From NCBI GenBank assembly GCA_031277685.1, contig JAITLV010000268.1, positions 35,889-99,888 of the forward strand: 64,000 nt of DNA, written 5' to 3'. The notes under the pieces are model-generated. The model was given only the letters and a program-made list of their open reading frames with translations, had not been told where the DNA came from and did not search any database. This document shows positions 37,033 to 45,837 of the stretch, piece after piece (position 1 is the first letter of the stretch; each line of letters begins with the position of its first letter). The translations under genes and the position numbers were made by a program. The DNA is from Sphingobacterium sp. (lineage in GTDB: Bacteria > Bacteroidota > Bacteroidia > Sphingobacteriales > Sphingobacteriaceae).

Positions 37033-37210
37033 AGACCCGTTTTAGATTTTTTTATAATTCCTAATCCAATAGCATGATAAATGTAGATAAAACCATCTTT
37101 ACCTTATTCTCACATTTACAATTCGTCCGGCTTGATTTAATATTCGCCGTAATAAAACGAAAAGATGAATTACAACTATCAACTTGTCATGAAGATGAAA
37201 CTTAATAAGA

Positions 37211-37807
37211 TCATTCCTTTTTTAGTATGCCCTTTTTCACCCCCTCATCAATTAAATTTTCTGCATACTCCCACAAAACGGAAGAACCTTTTTTGATGAC
37301 ACTTTTTTTCGCAAAAACCTTATTGTAATTCACGCCAGGCTCATTCCAGGTGCCACCGTTGTTGGAACTATTCTGTAATAGCGGTTCCAATCGATCCATT
37401 GCCTTGGCGAATTGTGCTTCAGCGCTTACTCCCGCTTCAAACTCCTCCCAAATCGCAATAAGTTCTTCCGCTTGCTGCTCTGGCAGGATGCTAAATATTC
37501 TATTGGCTGCCAAACGTTCCGCCTCCGTATTATCGTGTGCTTTTTGCGTATCATAGATAAAGGTGTCACCGGCATCAATTTCAACAATGTCATGAATCAA
37601 CACCATCTTAATAACTTTCAAGAGATCGATAGATTGGTCGTCAGCATGTTCGAATAAGACAATTGCCATCAAGGCTAAATGCCAGCTATGTTCGGCATCG
37701 TTTTCACAACGATCACTATTGAAAAGCTTCGTTTTTCGCTGGATATATTTCAGCTTATCGATTTCCTTTATGAAATCAATCTGTCTCAACAATTTTATTG
37801 GTGTCAT
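37211..37807 (-). CDS. HD-domain phosphohydrolase (YfbR/HDDC2-like)
   Basis: 198 aa metal-dependent hydrolase. The HD motif is complete: His40 in CENDAEHSWHLALMA, His72-Asp73 in VLIHDIVEIDAGD, and a later Asp in AKAMDRLEPLL. The 'ENDAEHSWH' opening is typical of the YfbR/HDDC2 group of 5'-deoxynucleotidases, so removal of phosphate from nucleoside monophosphates is likely. Cytoplasmic; single gene. Confidence 0.9.
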   Translation of the reverse strand: MTPIKLLRQIDFIKEIDKLKYIQRKTKLFNSDRCENDAEHSWHLALMAIVLFEHADDQSIDLLKVIKMVLIHDIVEIDAGDTFIYDTQKAHDNTEAERLAANRIFSILPEQQAEELIAIWEEFEAGVSAEAQFAKAMDRLEPLLQNSSNNGGTWNEPGVNYNKVFAKKSVIKKGSSVLWEYAENLIDEGVKKGILKKE

Positions 37808-37951
37808 AATGCTTATATTTTAATGCTAACGATATACGAATTTAATGCTTTTAGGTTGCCTCTCAATTGTCAAATGACAAATACGGAATCAGCAATTTCC
37901 TTCACCATTTTATTGACATCCGTAGGACAAACTAGCAGTAATGGATTAGCC

Positions 37952-37968
37952 TAGATTTGTTAAATTTG
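37952..37968 (+). promoter_or_regulatory. Two overlapping-range candidate -7 elements before the LLM gene
   Basis: TAGATTTG (37952-37959) and TAAATTTG (37961-37968) both fit TAnnTTTG, 28-37 bp before the ATG at 37996. Either could drive the LLM/monooxygenase pair. Confidence 0.45.
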
Positions 37969-37995
37969 ATAGAACATCAAATCTCATGCTGAAGA

Positions 37996-39018
37996 ATGAA
38001 GAAAATAGGTTTTTTATCTTTCGGACATTGGTCCAAACATCCTGCATACAGTACTCAAACAGCAGGTGATACACTATTACAGTCAATTGATCTGGCAGTG
38101 GCAGCGGAAGAAATAGGCATAGATGGAGCGTATTTTAGAGTACATCATTTTGCGAATCAATTAGCATCCCCTTTCCCTTTGTTGTCTGCTATCGGTGCGA
38201 AAACGAATACAATTGAGATAGGCACAGGGGTGATTGATATGCGTTATGAGAATCCGCTATACATGGTGGAAGATGCTGGAGCAGCCGATTTAATTTCGGA
38301 AGGGCGATTACAGCTGGGCATCAGCAGGGGGTCACCTGAGCAGGTAATAGATGGTTGGCGTTATTTTGGCTATGACCTCACAGAAGGAGAAACGGATGCT
38401 GATATGGGCCGTAGGAAAGCACTCGAATTTCTGGAAAGGCTTAAAGGTGTTGGATTTGCAGAACCCAATCCTTACCCCATGTTTCCAAACCCGCCAGGCT
38501 TACTTAGGCTAGAACCGCATGCTGAGGGATTGCGTGATCGTATCTGGTGGGGTGCCGCATCAAATGCTACTGCAATATGGGCCGCCCAAAATAGAATGCA
38601 CCTCCAAAGTTCCACATTAAAGTACGATGAAAATGGAAAACCTTTTCATATTCAACAGGCGGAACAGATACGTTTATATAAAGCAGCCTGGAAAGAAGCA
38701 GGGCACCCTGGAGAGCCAAGAGTTTCGGTAAGTCGATCAATTTTTGCATTGGTAGATGATTTAGACCGATATTATTTTGGACAGGAAGCAGACCGGGCTG
38801 ATAAGATCGGATTTATTGAGGCAGACAAACGTGCAATTTTTGGGCGGAGTTATGCTGCCGAGCCAGATCAATTGATCAAAGAGTTGGCTCAGGATGAGGC
38901 CATCCAAGAAGCGGACACACTCCTTCTGACAATTCCGAATACGTTAGGCGTGGATTACAATGTTCATGTACTTTCGGCGATCCTGGAACATGTTGCTCCT
39001 GAATTAGGTTGGCGCTAA
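37996..39018 (+). CDS. LLM-class flavin-dependent oxidoreductase
   Basis: 340 aa luciferase-like TIM-barrel enzyme using reduced FMN. Family marks are GFLSFGHWS at the start, EEIGIDGAYFRVHHF, TIEIGTGVIDMRYENPLYMV, SEGRLQLGISRGSPEQVIDG and RIWWGAASNATAIWAAQ. It belongs to the bacterial LLM flavin monooxygenase group; the substrate is unknown. The FAD monooxygenase gene starts 13 bp after the stop, so the two are co-transcribed and probably act in one oxidation route. Confidence 0.92.
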   Translation: MKKIGFLSFGHWSKHPAYSTQTAGDTLLQSIDLAVAAEEIGIDGAYFRVHHFANQLASPFPLLSAIGAKTNTIEIGTGVIDMRYENPLYMVEDAGAADLISEGRLQLGISRGSPEQVIDGWRYFGYDLTEGETDADMGRRKALEFLERLKGVGFAEPNPYPMFPNPPGLLRLEPHAEGLRDRIWWGAASNATAIWAAQNRMHLQSSTLKYDENGKPFHIQQAEQIRLYKAAWKEAGHPGEPRVSVSRSIFALVDDLDRYYFGQEADRADKIGFIEADKRAIFGRSYAAEPDQLIKELAQDEAIQEADTLLLTIPNTLGVDYNVHVLSAILEHVAPELGWR

Positions 39019-39031
39019 CGATCTGATATCG

Positions 39032-40117
39032 ATGATAAATAATATTCGCTACAAAACCAAAATTGCTATAATTGGAGCAGGACAGGCTGGGCTTTCTTCT
39101 GCTTATCATTTGAAAAAACTAGGACTGGAAATTAATCGGGATTTTGTCATGCTGGACGAAGCTCCATCTCCGGGTGGGGCATGGCAATTTCGCTGGTCTT
39201 CACTGACACTGAGCACAGTAAACAAAATTCATGACTTACCCGGGATGTCCTTTGAAGAAACATTGGTGAGTAATGAAACTGAAGTACAAGCAAATATTGC
39301 TGTTCCGCATTATTTCGATCTCTACGAGAAAAGATATGGACTACAGGTCTACCGCCCACTCAAAGTTCAACGTGTATTTTTACATGGGCCACGTTTTCAC
39401 ATAGACACTTCTGAAACGTTATTTTCTGCAGCTGGTATTATCAACGCAACAGGGACTTGGGAAAATCCCTATATTCCTATTCATCCAGGATCATCATTAT
39501 TTGAAGGCGAACAGCTTCATACAAAAGATTTCAAAACAGCGGACTATTTCCGAAATAAACATGTTATTATCGTTGGTGGTGGTATATCCGCAATCCAATT
39601 GCTGGATCAGATCTCACAGGTAACGACCACAACATGGGTCACAAGACGCCCTCCCCTATTTCGCGAAGGCCCTTTTGATGATATGGCAGGCCACAACGCT
39701 GTTGCTATGGTTGAAGATCGTGTCAGACAGGGACTGCCGCCATTATCAGTTGTTTCTGTAACTGGGCTTCCCTATTCAACCGAAATTCGAGATATGGAAA
39801 AACGAGGCGTACTCAAACGGCTTCCGATGTTCAGCGAGATCACCAAGACTGGCGTAAAATGGACTGATGGAAGCGAAGAAAAAGCTGACATCATCCTTTG
39901 GAATACAGGTTTTAAAAGTGCATTGGAACATTTAGGTCCGGTATTACCGAAAGAGGAAAATGGGGGTATTCAAATGGCTGGAAGACTCGCTACCATGGTT
40001 GCCAAGGAACCCCGTATTCATTTGGTTGGTTATGGCCCATCCGCCTCCACAATCGGAGCCAATCGGGCTGGTGGAGCCGCGGCAAGGGAACTCGTAAAAA
40101 CATTAGATCTCTTGTAG
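39032..40117 (+). CDS. FAD/NAD(P)-dependent monooxygenase-like protein (CzcO group)
   Basis: 361 aa. An N-terminal FAD-binding Rossmann motif (AIIGAGQAGLSSAYHLKKLG, about 11-30) and a second dinucleotide-binding motif (VIIVGGGISAIQLLDQI, about 175-190) are present. INATGTWENPYIP resembles the ATGxW stretch of flavin monooxygenases, and the end has ILWNTGFKSALEHL and HLVGYGPSASTIGANRAG. It probably oxidises a small carbonyl, amine or sulfur compound. It is the second gene of an LLM-monooxygenase pair. Confidence 0.9.
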   Translation: MINNIRYKTKIAIIGAGQAGLSSAYHLKKLGLEINRDFVMLDEAPSPGGAWQFRWSSLTLSTVNKIHDLPGMSFEETLVSNETEVQANIAVPHYFDLYEKRYGLQVYRPLKVQRVFLHGPRFHIDTSETLFSAAGIINATGTWENPYIPIHPGSSLFEGEQLHTKDFKTADYFRNKHVIIVGGGISAIQLLDQISQVTTTTWVTRRPPLFREGPFDDMAGHNAVAMVEDRVRQGLPPLSVVSVTGLPYSTEIRDMEKRGVLKRLPMFSEITKTGVKWTDGSEEKADIILWNTGFKSALEHLGPVLPKEENGGIQMAGRLATMVAKEPRIHLVGYGPSASTIGANRAGGAAARELVKTLDLL

Positions 40118-40218
40118 TATTAATTAGGTTAAGATTAAAAATCCTATAAGTCCATACTTGTAAAAGATTTATTTATATTTAGGTATGTTTAGCATTCACG
40201 ATAAAAGAACGATCAGTG

Positions 40219-40992
40219 ATGGATACCCAAAATATTAGTCCAAATCAATCTATTGCTTTGTTTGTCAAGAATATCTTAATATTTGACAATAAGGACCATA
40301 AGGAAACAGTCCTCCCATTTTTCGCCGATGGATACCCTGGACTTATGTACCATCAGACCGAAAGAGGGTTGACTATTCAACCTCACGGAAAAAAAATGCC
40401 GCCAATCTTTCTTTATGGCCAAACAATCAAACCAATTAGCATCGAAGTGAATGGTCCATTTCAAATCATTATTTTTCAATTTTATCCGTTTGTTTTGCGT
40501 GCTTTGTGGGGGATCAATCCGGAAGATATCAATGACAGCTGTTATAATCTATATAATAGCACTAACAAAAAGATCAATGAAGTCAGTTCGGAAATCCTGT
40601 TAGCCACCACGATACAAGAAAAGGTGTCAATAATATCCAATTTGCTTCTCGGCTATTTTGAAGAAAAAAGAAATAACCTAGATTTTTCAATAAGAGGGGT
40701 AATCCAATATATCATTGACAGTAAGGGTATATTGACTATCAGAGAAATTGCTGGAAAAGAAAAATTAAATATCCGGACACTCGAAAGAAGATTTATTAAA
40801 GAAACAGGGATCTCTGCCAAACAATTCGCAAAAATAGTTCAATTTCAAGCTTCACTGGACCAATTGACGACGAAGGATTTCAGGAAGATAAATGACGTTG
40901 TATATGCAAATGGATTCTCGGACCAGTCACATTTTATCCGTGTATTTAAAGCTTTCACAGGTGTAACTCCGCATACATACCGCAAAATGTAA
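40219..40992 (+). CDS. AraC-family transcriptional regulator
   Basis: 257 aa from ATG at 40219 (a GTG lies one codon earlier). N-terminal AraC-binding-like domain (FFADGYPGLMYHQTERGLTI; FGPFQIIIFQFYPF-like GPFQIIIFQFYPFVLRALWG). The C-terminal double helix-turn-helix is TIREIAGKEKLNIRTLERRF plus INDVVYANGFSDQSHFIRVF. It resembles DUF6597-type AraC regulators. It may control the LLM/monooxygenase pair upstream or the DUF1772 gene downstream, both on the same strand. Confidence 0.9.
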   Translation: MDTQNISPNQSIALFVKNILIFDNKDHKETVLPFFADGYPGLMYHQTERGLTIQPHGKKMPPIFLYGQTIKPISIEVNGPFQIIIFQFYPFVLRALWGINPEDINDSCYNLYNSTNKKINEVSSEILLATTIQEKVSIISNLLLGYFEEKRNNLDFSIRGVIQYIIDSKGILTIREIAGKEKLNIRTLERRFIKETGISAKQFAKIVQFQASLDQLTTKDFRKINDVVYANGFSDQSHFIRVFKAFTGVTPHTYRKM

Positions 40993-41089
40993 GTATTGTC
41001 GCTTTTATTCTATTCCAAATTTTTGTTAATAACGAACTTTATCCAAAGAAAATTGAATAAAATAATAGACACATTAAAATCAGCCATCC

Positions 41090-41590
41090 ATGAAACTACA
41101 AGAAATCACTCTAGCTGCCGCAACCATAAGTTCGGCTTTAATATCCGGTCTCTTTTTTGCCTACACCTTTTCTGTCAATTTAGGGCTTCATAAATTAGAT
41201 GACAGAGCCTATTTGATGGCAATGCAAAATATTAATAGAGAAATTTTAAATCCAATATTTTATTGCTATTTTTTAGGAGCGCCATTATTATTGTTTGCTT
41301 CCGCGATCATGTATTTTGATTTATCTTCTCCAAAATTCTACCTGATCGCAACGGCATGCACAAGCTATATTATTGGCGTTTTTATTATCACCGGTAGCAA
41401 GAATGTTCCATTAAATAACCAATTGGATACGTTTAATATTTCAAAAGCGTCGTCTGAAGCAATACATAGAATGCGTCTTCTTATTGAAGCCCCATGGGTA
41501 TTCTGGAATAATATGCGAACAGCATTCGCTTTTATAACTTTAGTCTGTATAGTTATCAGTCTTATCTTTTTCAAATCCAAAGATCATTAA
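41090..41590 (+). CDS. DUF1772 (anthrone oxygenase-like) membrane protein
   Basis: 166 aa with four predicted membrane segments: LAAATISSALISGLFFAYTF, FYCYFLGAPLLLFASAIMYF, YLIATACTSYIIGVFIITGS and a C-terminal FAFITLVCIVISLIFF. The conserved stretch GLHKLDDRAYLMAMQNINR and the VPLNNQLDTF motif are typical of DUF1772, named for fungal anthrone oxygenases; bacterial members have no settled role. It follows the AraC gene by 97 bp and is likely its target. Confidence 0.85.
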   Translation: MKLQEITLAAATISSALISGLFFAYTFSVNLGLHKLDDRAYLMAMQNINREILNPIFYCYFLGAPLLLFASAIMYFDLSSPKFYLIATACTSYIIGVFIITGSKNVPLNNQLDTFNISKASSEAIHRMRLLIEAPWVFWNNMRTAFAFITLVCIVISLIFFKSKDH

Positions 41591-41948
41591 CAAAAATCGA
41601 GTCGCGCTCCCAAAATACTCCCAACAACTCATGATATCTCTACATCGCTTACCGATTCGGGCGCCTTCGTAGAGATATTGCTGCTTCCAGACTTGGACAT
41701 ACCATACACTGAAAAGTTCATTTTCTTCTTTCTTCTTTAAATTATCACTGATATAGGGAAAAGATAATTGATTTTAAAAGACGGAAAAAGCTCATGTTAC
41801 TACGGATTTAAATTCATGCTCAACGGATTTAAAGCCTCATATAAAGACGATCGGATTCTATCGTACTTTTATAAAAAATAGGGAGAGAAAGATTTAAATA
41901 GCATCATCTCTTCAAATACAAACTGATCAAAAGATAAAACATATCCTC
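41591..41948. other. Regulatory-looking gap before the 41949 lipoprotein gene
   Basis: A 10-bp inverted repeat, ATATCTCTAC (41634-41643) with GTAGAGATAT (41669-41678), has a 25-nt loop and no T-run. Three 21-bp direct repeats follow (41781-41843, listed separately). TACTTTTA near 41866 is a poor -7 candidate for the next gene. Confidence 0.5.
41781..41843 (+). promoter_or_regulatory. Three tandem 21-bp direct repeats, ACGGA-headed
   Basis: ACGGA starts at 41781, 41802 and 41823, exactly 21 bp apart. The second and third share ACGGATTTAAA, and the first and second share TCATG at the same offset. A 21-bp period is two helical turns, and the array sits upstream of a weak -7 box for the gene at 41949. 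This is the arrangement expected of an activator or response-regulator binding array. The ACGGA core also occurs in the 11-bp repeats at 2581-2624. Confidence 0.6.
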
Positions 41949-42452
41949 ATGAAAACATCAAAAACATTAACAGCCTTGTTATTTTCCGCTATAGGTTTAA
42001 TATCCTTATCATCATGTAATGGAAAGTCAGTCGATACCATAAAAATGATGGAATCCAGCTATGATAATCAAAACAAGACCATAGAATTAATTGGTGAATT
42101 TGATGCACCTTCCTTTACGTTCTCGTCTGGTAAATCAAAAACGATGGCCATGCACTTTGTTGTAAAACCTCATGCAATCAGTTCAGAAAAATTCATCGTA
42201 TTCAGTGTAATGCTACCTGTTGGAACAGAAAAAAACAGTGTTCTATTTGAACTTCCAGCAGATCAAAAGAACTATACGCTCAAAAATTTTCATGTCACTG
42301 ATAAAAATGGGGAGAAAATCAATCTCGACACACATACTACATTTAAAATGACTGGCACTGTACATTATAGTGAACTAGACAAACCAGAGGGGGAACGAGA
42401 CAAAAATAATTTTGCCTATAAGATCACTGATGTAACGTTCGAAAAAGACTAA
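41949..42452 (+). CDS. Lipoprotein of unknown function
   Basis: 167 aa. The lipoprotein signal is MKTSKTLTALLFSAIGLISLSSC with Cys23. The mature part is beta-rich (KTIELIGEFDAPSFTFSSGK; FIVFSVMLPVGTEKNSVLFE; TTFKMTGTVHYSELD) and may be a small beta-sandwich. No family recognised. A three-unit 21-bp repeat lies in its promoter region, so it is probably under specific control. A 59-aa two-segment membrane protein gene follows 47 bp later on the same strand. Confidence 0.75.
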   Translation: MKTSKTLTALLFSAIGLISLSSCNGKSVDTIKMMESSYDNQNKTIELIGEFDAPSFTFSSGKSKTMAMHFVVKPHAISSEKFIVFSVMLPVGTEKNSVLFELPADQKNYTLKNFHVTDKNGEKINLDTHTTFKMTGTVHYSELDKPEGERDKNNFAYKITDVTFEKD

Positions 42453-42499
42453 ATATCATTTTATCAATCCGATCTCACACTTCAATCAACGTTAAAAAT

Positions 42500-42679
42500 A
42501 TGATAAATATTCAACTTGGAAATAGTATCTCATTTGGATGGGTAATTATTGCATTTGCCCTGATCACAACACTAGGGATTTACATCGCATACAGAAAACA
42601 ACAAGTGATTAAGATAAAATACGTCATCGCTGTCCTTATTATGTTTTTTATAGGAATAAAATGGGTTTTTGAACATTAA
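42500..42679 (+). CDS. Small membrane protein, 59 aa
   Basis: An ATG at 42500 opens 59 codons ending TAA at 42677-42679. Two membrane segments are clear (SFGWVIIAFALITTLGIYIA and VIAVLIMFFIGIKWVF), joined by the basic loop YRKQQVIKIK, predicting both ends outside or a hairpin. It lies 47 bp after the lipoprotein gene and is likely co-transcribed. No family recognised; coding status rests on the well-formed hydrophobic segments and position. Confidence 0.5.
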   Translation: MINIQLGNSISFGWVIIAFALITTLGIYIAYRKQQVIKIKYVIAVLIMFFIGIKWVFEH

Positions 42680-42786
42680 AGGTTTAATTATGCGACAACA
42701 GCTAGGTAGATGATCTAAGATAATCAGGAAGATATATTGATTAGGTGAAATAACTTAAATAGATTTATTTTTGTAAATTCAAGTTT

Positions 42787-42818
42787 GCGGGCACCGATCA
42801 ACCGTAATCGGTGCCCGC
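42787..42818 (+). promoter_or_regulatory. GC-rich 12-bp hairpin just before a start codon
   Basis: GCGGGCACCGAT (42787-42798) pairs perfectly with ATCGGTGCCCGC (42807-42818) around an 8-nt loop, CAACCGTA. It is by far the most GC-rich spot in the neighbourhood. It ends 19 bp before the ATG at 42838 and has no T-run. It may be a terminator for the upstream operon, a 5' stabilising hairpin or a translation-control structure. Confidence 0.6.
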
Positions 42819-42837
42819 TGCTAAATGTATATTAACG

Positions 42838-43920
42838 ATGAAATTTATTTTCACTATCGCTATCTTTTCTATCTTAACGTATGTATCCGCTCAAGAGCGC
42901 CCCAAGCTTGTTCCGTTCAAATCTAAAGGTAGACTGGGGTTAATGCGTATTTCTGACATGGTGCTGGCTTACCCTGATTCTTTGAAGGATGGTCTCAACC
43001 AATATGATGTCGCAGGAGATTTCCAAAGCTATATTATAGCAAAAAATGAAACCGAAGATCATGTTATTGATGCTTACACTGGACAGGAACAGCTTTCCGG
43101 CCAACTAGATAGCGCATGTGGTCGTTTGAGAATCAATAAAGACAGTTATTATCATTTTGAAATTAATGGAAACTCGGTTTTACTAAACCCAGGAAATCCC
43201 CCTATACATCTTAGCACCTTATATGATCGAATTGAACCAAACCATAATGCCTGGGACAATGAAAGCTTGGATGGTAAGCAGTACATATGGGCATTGAAAG
43301 CAGATGAGACATATGATGTTTTGGCTGTTGATAACAACTTTACTCCTGTGAACACATTACCCAAATTTGAAAGTTTTGATCTGGTATACCAAATCAATGA
43401 AAATGCCCCCATGACGCTGATCGGATTTGTGCTGGGTAGAAAAACGGCGATCCAACGTGCTTTCGGTCAGAAATATGGAATTCCTGAATCTAGTCTCTCT
43501 GTTGAGATCTACAACACTAATTTTAGAAGATTGGGCATTGCAGCCTATAAACGTGATGCAATCGCAAAACTATTCAATCAAGAGATCGAATTACGCGGCA
43601 GCATGACGGCTCCTCCAAGTTTAGAAAATCAGCTGCTTATACCTCAAAATAAAACAATTGTACTGAATAACGAATTCAGCTTAATACCAACCAAAGAGGA
43701 TGCAACAAAACTGGTGCTTGTCAACACATTACAGGGAAACACTCCTGTCTTGGGAGATGACCACTTTGACTATAGATATATCAGTACGCCACAAAATCTA
43801 AAAGCCCTCCTACAAATAAAACACGCAGAAACTGGAACATTCTTCTATTTTGATTTTAATGGACGCTATTTTCCAAAAGGCGTACCCTTATTACCCAAAG
43901 CATATAGAGAATGGAATTGA
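42838..43920 (+). CDS. Secreted protein of unknown function
   Basis: 360 aa from the ATG at 42838 (MKFIFTIAIFSILTYVSAQE, signal peptide); an upstream in-frame ATG at 42811 lies inside the hairpin arm and is rejected. Mature sequence includes KLVPFKSKGRLGLMRISDMV, with a faint WG-repeat flavour, then DHVIDAYTGQEQLSG, FEINGNSVLLNP and FYFDFNGRYFPKGVPLLPKA. No domain assigned. Periplasmic or surface. The DUF3784-like gene follows 62 bp later on the same strand. Confidence 0.75.
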   Translation: MKFIFTIAIFSILTYVSAQERPKLVPFKSKGRLGLMRISDMVLAYPDSLKDGLNQYDVAGDFQSYIIAKNETEDHVIDAYTGQEQLSGQLDSACGRLRINKDSYYHFEINGNSVLLNPGNPPIHLSTLYDRIEPNHNAWDNESLDGKQYIWALKADETYDVLAVDNNFTPVNTLPKFESFDLVYQINENAPMTLIGFVLGRKTAIQRAFGQKYGIPESSLSVEIYNTNFRRLGIAAYKRDAIAKLFNQEIELRGSMTAPPSLENQLLIPQNKTIVLNNEFSLIPTKEDATKLVLVNTLQGNTPVLGDDHFDYRYISTPQNLKALLQIKHAETGTFFYFDFNGRYFPKGVPLLPKAYREWN

Positions 43921-43982
43921 TAGCGCCAAGAAAGATAACACAAAAAAAACGAAGACACATTTATAAAACTGATTCTTAACAA

Positions 43983-44384
43983 ATGATTCCCCTGGTTTTG
44001 ATCCTAAGTGCGGTATTTGTGACAGTAGCTTTTCTTGTCACGAACGAAAATGCTGACTCTGCTCTCTCTGGCTATAATACGCTTTCCGCAGAAGAAAAAA
44101 AGCAATTTGATATTCAAAATTTCATTTTATTCTTCAAGAAATTTCACATCATATTAGCTATTTCCTATTTAGCTATTTTCGGTATACTTTTTTTTATGAT
44201 CAATCCATACTGGGGAAATATCTTTACGGTAACTTACCCACTCCTTGCCTATATATTTTATATTTGGAAGGCGAACAGTTTCTTCAAAACAAGGAATCAG
44301 AAACAGTATTATGTCTCACTTGCAGTTATTAGTTTTCTTTGTATTTTATTTCTTGTGATTGTCTACCTGTTTTTAAAGAACTGA
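43983..44384 (+). CDS. DUF3784-like membrane protein
   Basis: 133 aa with three to four membrane segments (IPLVLILSAVFVTVAFLVT; HIILAISYLAIFGILFFMI; YVSLAVISFLCILFLVIVYL). The cytoplasmic-side motif SGYNTLSAEEKKQFDIQNF is the family mark of DUF3784 ('AGYNTLSKEEKEKYD'). The family role is unknown. It precedes the ECF sigma gene by 80 bp, which seems to start a new transcript. Confidence 0.75.
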   Translation: MIPLVLILSAVFVTVAFLVTNENADSALSGYNTLSAEEKKQFDIQNFILFFKKFHIILAISYLAIFGILFFMINPYWGNIFTVTYPLLAYIFYIWKANSFFKTRNQKQYYVSLAVISFLCILFLVIVYLFLKN

Positions 44385-44464
44385 ACCCTGCTATTTACAT
44401 GCATTATAATAAAATAAGAACTATTGAAAACTATTTCTAATTTTATAATGCTATTGTAGATAAC

Positions 44465-45016
44465 ATGGACAAACGCTCAACACATATACAGGAATGGATT
44501 GACATCCACAGTGATACACTTCTTAGCAATGCTCTTTTTTTGGTATCTGACCAGCAAGATGCTGAAGATATAGTCCAAAATGTATTTATTGCGGCATTTG
44601 AATCATATTACTCTTTCCAAGGCAAGAGCAGTGTAAAAACCTGGTTAATGGCTATTCTAAAAAACAAAGTAGCTGAGTTCTATCGCAAAAAATACAGACA
44701 AACAGGGAATATTTCACTGGACCAATATTTTGATCTTGAGGGGTCATGGAAAAACAACGATGTTCTACAGGAATGGGACGAAAAAGATGAGAATCTCCTT
44801 GACAACAGTAATTTTAACAAGATCATGGCTGAATGTATAGACAAATTACCTTTAAAATGGCTGATCCCCGTAAAGCTCTATTATCTGCAAGAAAAAAAAG
44901 CGGACAAGGTATGTCAGGAAACTGGGATTACGACAACTAATCTATGGAAGATCCTCCAACGAAGCCGTATGCAGCTTCGGGAGTGCCTGGAAATTAACTG
45001 GTTTAATATTTCATGA
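44465..45016 (+). CDS. ECF RNA polymerase sigma factor of an oxidant-response operon
   Basis: 183 aa. Region 2 is DQQDAEDIVQNVFIAAFESY then SVKTWLMAILKNKVAEFYRK. Region 4 is LPLKWLIPVKLYYLQEKKAD with the recognition helix in GITTTNLWKILQRSRMQLRE. It differs from the FecI-like pairs elsewhere in the window: no FecR gene follows. Instead a zinc-finger anti-sigma gene starts 14 bp after its stop, then DUF417 and MsrAB. It should transcribe its own operon when the anti-sigma is oxidised (inference from ZAS family behaviour). Confidence 0.92.
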   Translation: MDKRSTHIQEWIDIHSDTLLSNALFLVSDQQDAEDIVQNVFIAAFESYYSFQGKSSVKTWLMAILKNKVAEFYRKKYRQTGNISLDQYFDLEGSWKNNDVLQEWDEKDENLLDNSNFNKIMAECIDKLPLKWLIPVKLYYLQEKKADKVCQETGITTTNLWKILQRSRMQLRECLEINWFNIS

Positions 45017-45029
45017 TTTTTTTTAGACG

Positions 45030-45299
45030 ATGATAAGACGATTTATTCATGCCATTATAATGCCTTGCAAACAGGCAACCTTGTATATTGAACAACAAAA
45101 CGCAGCTGATATTGCATTTTTTCAAAGAATACGGCTGAAAGCTCATCTCATAAGCTGCAAGTGGTGCCGTGCCTATAGCCGTAAAGTACAAGCAATGGAA
45201 TCTATGATGAAAAAGATGTTTACACAAAATAACCCTAAAAAATTAAACAATACTGAACTACAAGTATTTAAAGAAAAACTAAAGGAAAGATTAAAATAA
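45030..45299 (+). CDS. Zinc-finger anti-sigma factor (ZAS/zf-HC2-like)
   Basis: 89 aa soluble protein. Cys13 (MPCKQATLYIEQ) and the motif H39-x3-C43-x2-C46 (AHLISCKWCRAYSRK) form the usual zinc-binding set of ZAS anti-sigma factors. In the RsrA and ChrR group, oxidation of the two Cys releases zinc and the sigma factor. No membrane segment, so a cytoplasmic redox sensor is predicted. The C-terminal half is basic helix. It lies between the ECF sigma and the DUF417/MsrAB genes, which fits a redox switch for envelope repair. Confidence 0.75.
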   Translation: MIRRFIHAIIMPCKQATLYIEQQNAADIAFFQRIRLKAHLISCKWCRAYSRKVQAMESMMKKMFTQNNPKKLNNTELQVFKEKLKERLK

Positions 45300-45375
45300 T
45301 AAGATTTTTTGTCAGGATTTTGAAGTACGTACTACCAAAAGAAAAACGCTAGTACAAATTTAAATTTCAAAAAAG

Positions 45376-45837
45376 ATGCATCTTATCAAAAAAACAAAAA
45401 ATTACCCTTTAGCTTCATCATCCTGGGATTTTTACATTTCCACTTTCGGCACTGTCTCCATTCTGCTTTGGCTGGGGATTTTCAAATTTACCCCAACAGA
45501 AGCAGCTGCAATTAAACCATTGATAGCACATCATCCACTGTCTTTCTGGGTATATAAGTCATTGCCTGTGCAAACTGTTTCTAATATCGTTGGTGTAGCT
45601 GAAATAGCTATTGCCATACTCATTTTACTGAGTATAAAATTGAACCAATTGAGATTGTATGCGGGAATAGCTGTATGTCTTATTTTTATCACGACGCTCA
45701 GTTATCTTTTTACAACACCAAATATGTTTAAAAATGTCGATGGCATCCTTGTAACTGATTTCTTTATCTTGAAAGATATACTTTTTCTTGCGTTTGGAAT
45801 TCAATTAATTCAATCAGCTAAAAATAAAAAATCATGA
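45376..45837 (+). CDS. DUF417 (RclC/YkgB-like) inner-membrane protein
   Basis: 153 aa with four membrane segments. The family motif is visible: ILLWLGIFKFTPTEAAAIKP, LIAHHPLSFWVYK, NIVGVAEIAIAILILL and FFILKDILFLAFGIQ. E. coli RclC of this family is induced by hypochlorous acid and protects against reactive chlorine, although its mechanism is not settled. The next gene, an exported MsrAB, overlaps by 4 bp (ATGA at 45834-45837), so the two are translationally coupled. Confidence 0.88.
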   Translation: MHLIKKTKNYPLASSSWDFYISTFGTVSILLWLGIFKFTPTEAAAIKPLIAHHPLSFWVYKSLPVQTVSNIVGVAEIAIAILILLSIKLNQLRLYAGIAVCLIFITTLSYLFTTPNMFKNVDGILVTDFFILKDILFLAFGIQLIQSAKNKKS

